The translations under genes and the position numbers were made by a program. A stretch of DNA of 64,000 nucleotides, taken from contig NZ_JACIEE010000003.1 in NCBI RefSeq assembly GCF_014196765.1, forward strand, positions 248,001 through 312,000. The letters run 5' to 3'. This document shows positions 47,375-54,643 of the stretch, piece after piece. The stretch's first letter is position 1; each line of letters starts with the position of its first letter. The notes beneath the pieces are model-generated. The model saw only the letters and a program-made list of their open reading frames with translations. It was not told where the DNA came from and did no database searches. Source of the DNA: Mycoplana azooxidifex (GTDB lineage Bacteria; Pseudomonadota; Alphaproteobacteria; Rhizobiales; Rhizobiaceae).

Positions 47375-47580
47375 GCTGAAGGCACTCGTCCTTGCCTCCC
47401 GAGGTCCAAGACAGGTCCAGTATGAGGCTTTCGATCCCGATGAACGGATGGTACAATTCGCGCCCGAGTATCACATGAGGGCGTTCGTCCATTCCGGCGG
47501 GCAATCGACTGCATCAAAATACGGATTTCATTGATCTTATAACAATACGAATTTTACAGTTCCTTTTCGAAGGCTGCAAT

Positions 47581-48222
47581 GTGACGGATTTATGCTCTAT
47601 GGGAAGCCAGTCAAAAACGCACCTCACACTCGATAAGGCTCACGCCTATTGGCGCAAGCCGCCCGAGAGCAATAACTGGCCTTCCGAGTACATCGATACG
47701 GCGAACAAGCCGCAGCTTGTGCAGCGCAGCGAAGCGCTCGTCAACCTAATGCGGCGACACGCTTTCCGCGACTCCGCAATTCTTGAAATTGGCTGCAATG
47801 CCGGGAGAAATCTGAAGTATCTATTTGAAGCTGGGTATAGCAACCTCTCGGCGGTGGAAATCAGCCAGAATGCCATCGACGAAATGCAGGCGCAATTGCC
47901 GGATCTTTACGCGGCGGTAAACATTCAGGTCGCGCCCATCGAGGAAGTCGTCGACACATTGCCTACATTCGATGTCATCTTCACGATGGCGACGATGGTC
48001 CACTTGCCGAGAGAAAGCGAATGGGTTTTCCCCAAGATAGCTGGGCGCGTCAAATCGCGATTGATTACAGTCGAATTTGAGCACCCTATCGATTCGGATA
48101 GACATTTTCCGAGGAACTATGAGCGCATATTTGAGGCAAATGGTCTACGGCTCGTGGATATGATGCACCCATTCCCAGGCCTGCCAAGCTCATATTATTG
48201 CTGGGTATTTTCTCCGGTCTGA
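47581..48222 (+). CDS. SAM-dependent methyltransferase (class I)
   Basis: A 213-residue methyltransferase. Motif I is ILEIGCNAGRNLKYL, with acidic SAVEIS after it, and FDVIFTMATMVHLP is the motif IV region. It begins with GTG 47581 or ATG 47599. Local base composition is AT-richer than the core genome. It lies 206 bp after the pyruvyltransferase gene and converges on the NeuA-PseG gene 11 bp away. Probably modifies a glycan or sugar nucleotide; substrate unknown. The preceding 206 bp contain no convincing gene. Confidence 0.8.
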   Translation: MTDLCSMGSQSKTHLTLDKAHAYWRKPPESNNWPSEYIDTANKPQLVQRSEALVNLMRRHAFRDSAILEIGCNAGRNLKYLFEAGYSNLSAVEISQNAIDEMQAQLPDLYAAVNIQVAPIEEVVDTLPTFDVIFTMATMVHLPRESEWVFPKIAGRVKSRLITVEFEHPIDSDRHFPRNYERIFEANGLRLVDMMHPFPGLPSSYYCWVFSPV

Positions 48223-48233
48223 AACAATGCAGC

Positions 48234-49874
48234 TCAATCATCCCATCCGATACGCTGCATGATGCGGCGTATGACGGCGGCGTTTGAACGACCTGCGGTT
48301 TCGTGCAATGCCCGCGTATGCAGCACCTTGCGCAAGTCACTAGAATGGCCGAGGCGACCGATGTGCGCCGCCAGCGTGTCGATCCCGACAAGTTCTCCCA
48401 GCCCCAGATTAACGACGCCATAGCGCGCCGAAGCGTGTGTGTGGGTCAGTTCCTTCTCATTCTGGCACAGGCACAGAACCGGTACCCCAAGGCTGACGAG
48501 TTCGGTGATCGTTCGCCCACCGCTGGAGATGGCAAGGTCAGCCTTTTTCATCAGCGCCGGCATATATCTCACATTCGAGTGCTGCGTGCCTTGCAGACCG
48601 TAGTCATCAAGGTTGATATCTCGTTTCACGCCAGGCCCGACGACGACGTCGACGGAGCCGGAGAACCGTACGCGAGCCAAGGCGTCAAGCGCGCGCTCAG
48701 TCAGATGCGCCGGATCGGTCCCGCCGAAGACGACCAGAATGTGGCCGACCTCCGGGCGGAACGGCATTGGCTGGAGTGCAGTTTCGAAATTCGGCGCCAG
48801 GATCGCATTGTATATGCCGGTAAGCTGCCGTTCGTCGGGTACATTCAGATTCTGATATAGGTCGGAAACCAGCAGGTCAGTCTCAAGCGCGCCGGGGCCC
48901 TGATCCTCGAAGGTGACGATCTTGCCCCCCCACTGCCGCAGAGCGTGAACATAGTCGCTTGCTGTATCGAGTTGATCGAGAATGGTCAGGTCTGGACGCA
49001 GGCGCTCCACCAGTGAAAGGAAGCCCGCGTTGCCGTCTACTTCGACAAGCTCGAACGGGTATTGACTGAGGAGCGAAGCGCCGAGCGGCTGGTTGGAATC
49101 CGTCGCCAGGACAACCTTGTGCCGCGCCAGTTCCTGAGCCATGGCGAGCGCCCGATAAACATGACCCATGCCCAGCGTTTTGCTCGCATCGGCACGGATG
49201 ACGATACGGCGGCGCGACGCCAGATGCTCCGCAACGGCCCAATCAGTGAAATCGTCTATGTCGAGCGACTCTTCCTTGCCGACTGGGATTAGGCTGATCG
49301 GCTGTATGATCCGCGTTCCTCTCGCCTTAAGGTCGCGGATACGGCAGCCGATGATCGCGCCGCTTTCGCGAAACTGGGGCGGCAGCTTCTGGCGGTTGAC
49401 CCGTTCCTGATAATCAGGCTCGGGCCGGCCATCGTCGTCCAGCTTCCAGCCGAGATGACGATCGTCCACCACGGTGATAACGCTCGCCGCGCCGTCGCCA
49501 AAGGCGGCGACAGCTTCATCGAGTCGCTCTGCGCGCATAAAGGGACAGGTCGGCTGCAGGGTCAGAAAGATGTCGGCTGATTCAGCGCCCTGTCCCGCTA
49601 GTTCGCCAGCCACCTTGAGCGCCACCTGATCTAGCGTCGCCAACCCGGTTGTCTGGGGCTCGCGTACGACATGCACTCCCTCCGCTCGCGAGACGGTCTC
49701 GATTTCATCATCGTCGGTGATGACGACAATACGATCGGCAGCAATCCGCTTCAACGCGATGCGGATCGTGTGGGCTATCAGCGGAATCCCTGCGAGCAGG
49801 CGCACATTCTTGCGTGGTACTCCGCGCGAGCCACCGCGCGCAGGGATCATAACCCAAACCTTGTCCTCGGCCAT
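48234..49874 (-). CDS. Fused NeuA-type cytidylyltransferase and PseG-like domain
   Basis: A 546-residue two-domain protein. Residues 1 to about 222 are a CMP-nonulosonic acid synthetase: VMIPARGGSRGVPRKNVRLL, ITDDDEI, TLQPTCPF, then LDIDDFTDW. From about 223 it is PseG-like: RADASKTLGMGHVYRALAMA, ILDQLDTASDY, VVFGGTDP and ISSGGRTITELVSLGVP, the GT-B-type UDP-sugar hydrolase fold. The fusion joins the sugar-nucleotide hydrolysis and the activation steps that flank NeuB in pseudaminic or legionaminic acid synthesis. It starts 2 bp after the FkbM-GT2 gene and is convergent with the plus-strand genes. Confidence 0.87.
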   Translation of the reverse strand: MAEDKVWVMIPARGGSRGVPRKNVRLLAGIPLIAHTIRIALKRIAADRIVVITDDDEIETVSRAEGVHVVREPQTTGLATLDQVALKVAGELAGQGAESADIFLTLQPTCPFMRAERLDEAVAAFGDGAASVITVVDDRHLGWKLDDDGRPEPDYQERVNRQKLPPQFRESGAIIGCRIRDLKARGTRIIQPISLIPVGKEESLDIDDFTDWAVAEHLASRRRIVIRADASKTLGMGHVYRALAMAQELARHKVVLATDSNQPLGASLLSQYPFELVEVDGNAGFLSLVERLRPDLTILDQLDTASDYVHALRQWGGKIVTFEDQGPGALETDLLVSDLYQNLNVPDERQLTGIYNAILAPNFETALQPMPFRPEVGHILVVFGGTDPAHLTERALDALARVRFSGSVDVVVGPGVKRDINLDDYGLQGTQHSNVRYMPALMKKADLAISSGGRTITELVSLGVPVLCLCQNEKELTHTHASARYGVVNLGLGELVGIDTLAAHIGRLGHSSDLRKVLHTRALHETAGRSNAAVIRRIMQRIGWDD

Positions 49875-49876
49875 TT

Positions 49877-52800
49877 CTACTCTACTCTCTCGGAAGAATC
49901 GGTATCGGATTCAGATGAAGCCTGCGGCAGAGGTACTTCGTCGGGCATACCGTAGTCGATCTCTGACGCCGCAATCCTGCGGCCTACGGCCCCGAACGCT
50001 TCCCTCCGATTCTCGTCGGCCTGCGTATCGATGTCTTCCTTGTCGTCGGCGAGCACGAGAAGTTCCTTGAACTCGATCCGTGGCGTCAGATCAATCATAT
50101 GACGGGTGACGGACGGTGAGCCGACGACCAAAAGCCTGGTGCGAACTTCTTCGCCCGGCGCAATGATCCGCACCCTTCCGTCGAACGCCAACTGGCGGAT
50201 CTGCGCCGCAAGTGGCTTCGTCGGGTCCGCTTCATACTGTTTCCAGTGAAAGAGGGCCATCGAGCGACCGGCAGCTTCGGCGCGGCTGACATGGTCCCGC
50301 GCACGCTCCCTGACCTCGTCGCTCCGATTGAAATCATCGATGAGGACCACGTCGCATTCGATGGGAATGTCACGGTCAGGCAGGATGGCGCCCGGTGCAG
50401 GAAAGGGCCTGGTCCGCGCTTTCGTATCGAGCCCGAGCGCGTCGGGGCTGGCCTGCGCATGCCAATGGTCACTTGCTTCCCGGTATTCCCGGCGCAATCC
50501 GTGATAGATCGTGCGCCCGTGTGTCGCGCTTGCCTTGGTGAGGGAAGATGGCGTGTCGAGCCCCAAGGCCAATGGTGCTGCGTCGAAGGCCGAAACGATA
50601 CTGTGCCCCGGCGAGGACAACTGGATGCGACGGACGAATTCGGCGTCAGCCGAAATGCGCGTACCGTCCCAGCCGGAGACCTTCTCCAGCAGTTCGCGAC
50701 GGAAAAAGACGGAAGACGGATTCCAGTCGAGAATCTTGTCCTTGCGTCTGAATTTTCCACCGAAGAATAGATTGTCGAAAGCGCGTGCCCATTTGGTGTG
50801 GTTAGCAATGACACGCTCATTGTCGAGGAGATGACGGGCCTGAATCTCGATCTTCTGTGGGTGCGACCAATCCCCCGTATCATGGACGGTGACAAAGTCT
50901 CCCACTGCAAGCTCCAGCGCCTTGTTGCGGGCGACGTAGGAACCCTGGTTCTTGTCCAGCCGAGCGACTCGAAAGCGTGGATCGACTTCGGCGTAGGCTT
51001 CTGCGACCGAAAGCGTTTCGTCGGTACTACAATCATCCACCACCAACACCTCGATATTCCGCCAGCTCTGTCGGCGGATACTGTCGAGTGTGAAGGTCAG
51101 CGACGCAGCTGCGTTGAAGGCAGGCACGATTATGCTGACCTTGGCATCATGATCCACCGTCTCCGGCTCCGGTGTGGTCAGGTTGGCAATTGTCAGCGCA
51201 CCACCAGCATCCGCCTTGGCCAGCGGAAGCAGGTTGGCCTGCTTGTAGACACGGTTGATCCAGGAAAGACGCGTGTCGTCGGCATCGCTGCTCTCGTCGG
51301 AGCCGATATAGGTGCTGGCCATTGCAAATAGCACATTCGGATCGTCGGGATAGGTCTCCAGCAATGGCGCAAGCAACTGGCGGGCACTCGCACCGTCGCC
51401 CATGCGCACCAGACAATGGGCCTCTACCAGAACATGCTCTTTTCTTGCTTTGTCGTTCAGGATCGAGCGGGCGAGCGCAGCATTCTCGCGTCCACGCGGG
51501 AAATCGTTCTCCGCCGTATACCAGCATGCCAACGCCTTTGCCGCGTCGGCAATTTCGGCAGTGTTTGTGGATGACGATCGCTTCACGGCCTCGAGATCGG
51601 CGAGAGCGTAACGGGAAAAGCCACCCCACAGTCTATCGTCGAGTTGCCTTGCATGGCTCGACCGAGAGCCTTTCTTGCCAGTGGAGACCGGCTTCTTCTG
51701 CTTGGCCGCAGTTGATTTCTCCTTCTTTGGAGTATTCAAAAAGGGCGCCTCAGCCACGGTCGACGCGGCTTCCCCGACCACGGCTGGTACAGACTTCTTC
51801 GATTTCGGCTCTGTCCCTACCGATTTCGCGGCAATAGCCTTGGACTTTTTCGGACCTTTCGGACGCAGCCGTCGTAGCCCACCTGAGATAACGCGCACCG
51901 GTGCGGCGAGTCGCCATGACACGCTGGTGTAAATCGAGTCGATCTTCGCCTTCAGCGACTGAACTTCCGCGGATTTGCGTTCCAGTTGTTTATTCAGCTC
52001 AGTTATGCGGTCTTCCTTGCGCGCCAGACTCTCTTGAAGTCGTGCTACCTCATTCCTGGCCCGCACTTTGGTTTTTCTTGCCGTCTCCGCGAGAGCTTCG
52101 ATAGCTTGCCTGTCTTCGTCAGCTTGTTTCTTGAGGCCCTCTATAGTGTCTTTGCCATAGGCAAGCTTGACTTGCAGCGTGGAAGCCTTGCTTTTCCATA
52201 ACGTTTCTGCACGGGCGAGCAGCCTATTCAGCTTTATGTTCCCGCTTTCCAGTTGCGCCGTCCGCTTGGCCTCGGCAGAAAGTGCGGCCCTTTGGCTCTT
52301 GACCTGCTCGTGCAAAACGGCCGCCTTCTGCTTCGACGCGGCGACACCTTGTTCGAACTGCTTCTTCAGCTTTTTGTTCCAGCTCTCCAACTGAGTCGCC
52401 CGCTTCGATTCGGCAGCGAGATCCGAACGCGCACCCTCCAATGCCCTCTGCGCCTCGAAAAGCTCACGCGTTAGCCGGTATGGATGAATTTCAGCGAAGC
52501 GGGGACTGAGGTAGGCAATGCTCATCCGCCGCAGAAGTGGTGAATCTTCTATCCAGTCGTGGGTTTGCTCATAGATGCGGAAAATGCGGTAATCGTGCCC
52601 CAACATGATGTCGTTGATGTCACGATAGAAGCATCGCTGGGTTCCCTGCGGATCGGCGCCTGCCTCGATATAGAGAACGTCGACCCGTCCCTCGGCAAGC
52701 AATGCGCGCGCTCCTGCGAGGGCATTCCTCTCAAGTCCCTCTACATCAACCTTCAGGATCGATATTTCTCCATTGACGAAACGGTCGGAAATCTCGTCAA

Positions 52801-53152
52801 GCGTAAGGCATTCGACCTCGAATGTGTTGTCGCTCTTCGCTTCGGGGCCAGGACTATCGGAGGTGCCGATGACGCGCGTCATCTTCATCGTAGTAGTCGT
52901 TTGTCTCTCGCCAATCGCCGTGTTGTAGAGGTTGAGCGACCCGATGCCGGACATTTCCTGCATGGTCTGCTTCAATCGCTCAAAGCTCTGCGGATTGGGT
53001 TCGATCAGGTGCGCCTCGCCAATGGAGAGGCTAGACGTGAGAAATTTCGTAGATACAGCGCCATCGAAGGCACCGACATCGACATACGTGACGTTGCGAC
53101 GATAGAAGAAGGGCTCAATGTCCCTGATGAACTGTTCGACGGTGTCAGCCAA
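49877..53152 (-). CDS. FkbM methyltransferase-coiled coil-family 2 glycosyltransferase fusion
   Basis: About 1091 residues if translation starts at TTG 53152. The N-terminal FkbM-type methyltransferase (about 20-230) has VTYVDVGAFDGAVS, LIEPNPQSF and LKVDVEGLERNAL. A coiled coil (about 265-440, repeated RATQLES/RTAQLES) and a Lys/Ala-rich linker follow. A helical domain shared with the 54424 protein (LWGGFSRYALADLE) and a GT2 domain from about 670 (KVSIIVPAFNA, EVLVVDDCSTDE) complete it. The usual DSDDW is DTGDW. The C-terminal GT4-like part of the paralogue is missing and replaced by an acidic tail. The frame is open 54 codons further upstream, so the start is uncertain. Confidence 0.8.
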   Translation of the reverse strand: MADTVEQFIRDIEPFFYRRNVTYVDVGAFDGAVSTKFLTSSLSIGEAHLIEPNPQSFERLKQTMQEMSGIGSLNLYNTAIGERQTTTTMKMTRVIGTSDSPGPEAKSDNTFEVECLTLDEISDRFVNGEISILKVDVEGLERNALAGARALLAEGRVDVLYIEAGADPQGTQRCFYRDINDIMLGHDYRIFRIYEQTHDWIEDSPLLRRMSIAYLSPRFAEIHPYRLTRELFEAQRALEGARSDLAAESKRATQLESWNKKLKKQFEQGVAASKQKAAVLHEQVKSQRAALSAEAKRTAQLESGNIKLNRLLARAETLWKSKASTLQVKLAYGKDTIEGLKKQADEDRQAIEALAETARKTKVRARNEVARLQESLARKEDRITELNKQLERKSAEVQSLKAKIDSIYTSVSWRLAAPVRVISGGLRRLRPKGPKKSKAIAAKSVGTEPKSKKSVPAVVGEAASTVAEAPFLNTPKKEKSTAAKQKKPVSTGKKGSRSSHARQLDDRLWGGFSRYALADLEAVKRSSSTNTAEIADAAKALACWYTAENDFPRGRENAALARSILNDKARKEHVLVEAHCLVRMGDGASARQLLAPLLETYPDDPNVLFAMASTYIGSDESSDADDTRLSWINRVYKQANLLPLAKADAGGALTIANLTTPEPETVDHDAKVSIIVPAFNAAASLTFTLDSIRRQSWRNIEVLVVDDCSTDETLSVAEAYAEVDPRFRVARLDKNQGSYVARNKALELAVGDFVTVHDTGDWSHPQKIEIQARHLLDNERVIANHTKWARAFDNLFFGGKFRRKDKILDWNPSSVFFRRELLEKVSGWDGTRISADAEFVRRIQLSSPGHSIVSAFDAAPLALGLDTPSSLTKASATHGRTIYHGLRREYREASDHWHAQASPDALGLDTKARTRPFPAPGAILPDRDIPIECDVVLIDDFNRSDEVRERARDHVSRAEAAGRSMALFHWKQYEADPTKPLAAQIRQLAFDGRVRIIAPGEEVRTRLLVVGSPSVTRHMIDLTPRIEFKELLVLADDKEDIDTQADENRREAFGAVGRRIAASEIDYGMPDEVPLPQASSESDTDSSERVE

Positions 53153-53597
53153 GTGTGATGCTTCTTTGAATTGTGGCTTGACCGTTTCGGTCGAAGGCAA
53201 TCGAATGCATGCCAGATGCCGATTTGAGAGAAGACCGAGAAGGTTTCGCTGATTCCAACGCTGCCTTCTCCGAAGGTTGCCATGCCAGTGTTGTTTGCGC
53301 TGATGGTGGTTCAATAAAAATCTGTTGTCCGTCTGTCAAGTCGCACGCAAGCTTGGTCGATCGGCCGTTGGCGGACATCGGAGTTCCGATCGAAGCGCCG
53401 CCGATAGTGCCGCTCAGTTCGAATAGGCAGGAGGCGGGCCACACCGGCAGCGAAGCAGCGTTCCGGCGATAGAGAAGCGCATCCACGCGTGCTCGGAATG
53501 AGCCGGATTGCTGCTTGCCTCCGTTTCCGCCGAACTCACGCCAGTGATATATTTTTGCGCTGATCTGCGGTCGCGCAGCATTGCGAACACGCATCAT
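53145..53597 (-). CDS. Possible small protein of unknown function upstream of the FkbM-GT2 gene
   Basis: An open frame of 150 residues from ATG 53597 with protein-like composition (ELSGTIGGASIGTPMSANG, ACDLTDGQQIFIEPPSAQT). Its stop lies inside the start region of the FkbM-GT2 gene (8-bp overlap with TTG 53152). I recognise no family. It could be a remnant of a carbohydrate-binding or glycan-modifying protein. It competes with the alternative that the FkbM gene starts further upstream in the other frame, so it is listed with caution. Confidence 0.35.
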   Translation of the reverse strand: MMRVRNAARPQISAKIYHWREFGGNGGKQQSGSFRARVDALLYRRNAASLPVWPASCLFELSGTIGGASIGTPMSANGRSTKLACDLTDGQQIFIEPPSAQTTLAWQPSEKAALESAKPSRSSLKSASGMHSIAFDRNGQATIQRSITLG

Positions 53598-54423
53598 ATG
53601 ACCATTCCCGCATAAGACGATTGAACTAACCCATCTAAATATTTGGCTATTTCGCTTATTCTGCAAGTGAAACCTTGGCGAAACTATGATTGACTGGTGT
53701 TGCTCGAAGGAATTCGGGGGAGGGACATGGTGGGAAGTGGCGAAAACAGTCCCTCTTGAGCCCCGGGCCTGTCCATTGGCCCCAGGGCGGCTGAGCTTGG
53801 TGAAACGATGCTCGATACCGTGTATAAAGCAGTCTCGATCAAACATGTATATCCTGTAGTGGGCAGTCATACCTAAGTGATGCCGGCTAGTGCCAGCTAC
53901 CCAACGATGCTTAAGTGCATCACGGAGGGATAGCAGTGGGCGTCCACCGCCGACGCCGCGAGCAGAGACTACCACGAGGAACTTCATGCGGGGCTTGCAG
54001 GGGTCGCCGGTTCCCGAAACGCAACGATGACATCATTTCCGAACACGAAAGTTCGCTAAGGCGTGGACGCTTTCAATCATCGCGCCTGGTGCCCGTGCGA
54101 CCCACACAGTTGTTTGAAGCAGAAAGGTTCGGCACGCGATCGCGAAGGATCGCCATATTTTTGCCGCTTGCCCCTCCGAGTGAGACATGCACGAACGCAC
54201 GCAGCATCTGACGACCGGATCTCTGTGCTGCACGGCTCGTCTTCAAGGCCGAATCAATCGCCGAAATTCGTTAAAAAATGGCTCCCGGCGGCCCCGTCGA
54301 TTTTGACTTAGGTCAGGGCCTCCACTATGCATGTGGCGCTATTCCGGCGAGGCACCACAACTATCGGGCGATCATGCCGTCCCGATTGTTGCAGTGAGTC
54401 TTCGCCAAACACAAGAGGCATGC
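53598..54423. other. 826-bp non-coding stretch, right half a repeat copy
   Basis: 53598-54106 is AT-richer at its left end (around 53620-53700) and shows no convincing protein or RNA gene. From 54107 it is the right copy of the direct repeat and contains the promoter of the glycosyltransferase gene. Divergent promoters for the minus-strand FkbM/NeuA-PseG genes must also lie here. Confidence 0.6.
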
Positions 54424-54643
54424 ATGACAGGCAAGCAGCAGACACAATACGACAACCGCATGCTTGACGCTCCGGAAGGAGTCCTGCCGATCGAGAAGAT
54501 TGTCACCGATATCCATGCACTGGAAGAACAGGTGCGATCGCTGCTGGAACTGAACGCATCTCTTCGCCAGCGTGTGGATGCCTCCGAACGTGCCATGCGC
54601 AATGCGGCAGCTGCCATCGACCGCCAGCGAGAACAACTCGCCT
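54107..54643 (+). repeat. Direct repeat, right copy (intact glycosyltransferase promoter and 5' end)
   Basis: Partner of 42438-42948, in the same orientation and about 11.7 kb away. It includes the non-coding leader and the first about 70 codons of the gene at 54424. It carries about 26 extra bases near 54318-54345 (CTCCACTATGCATGTGGCGC) absent from the left copy. Confidence 0.88.

Noticed and set aside
47375-47580. Small minus-strand frame (about 48 codons) overlapping the end of the pyruvyltransferase gene
   Set aside because: Short, overlaps a good gene, no ribosome binding site or recognisable motif.
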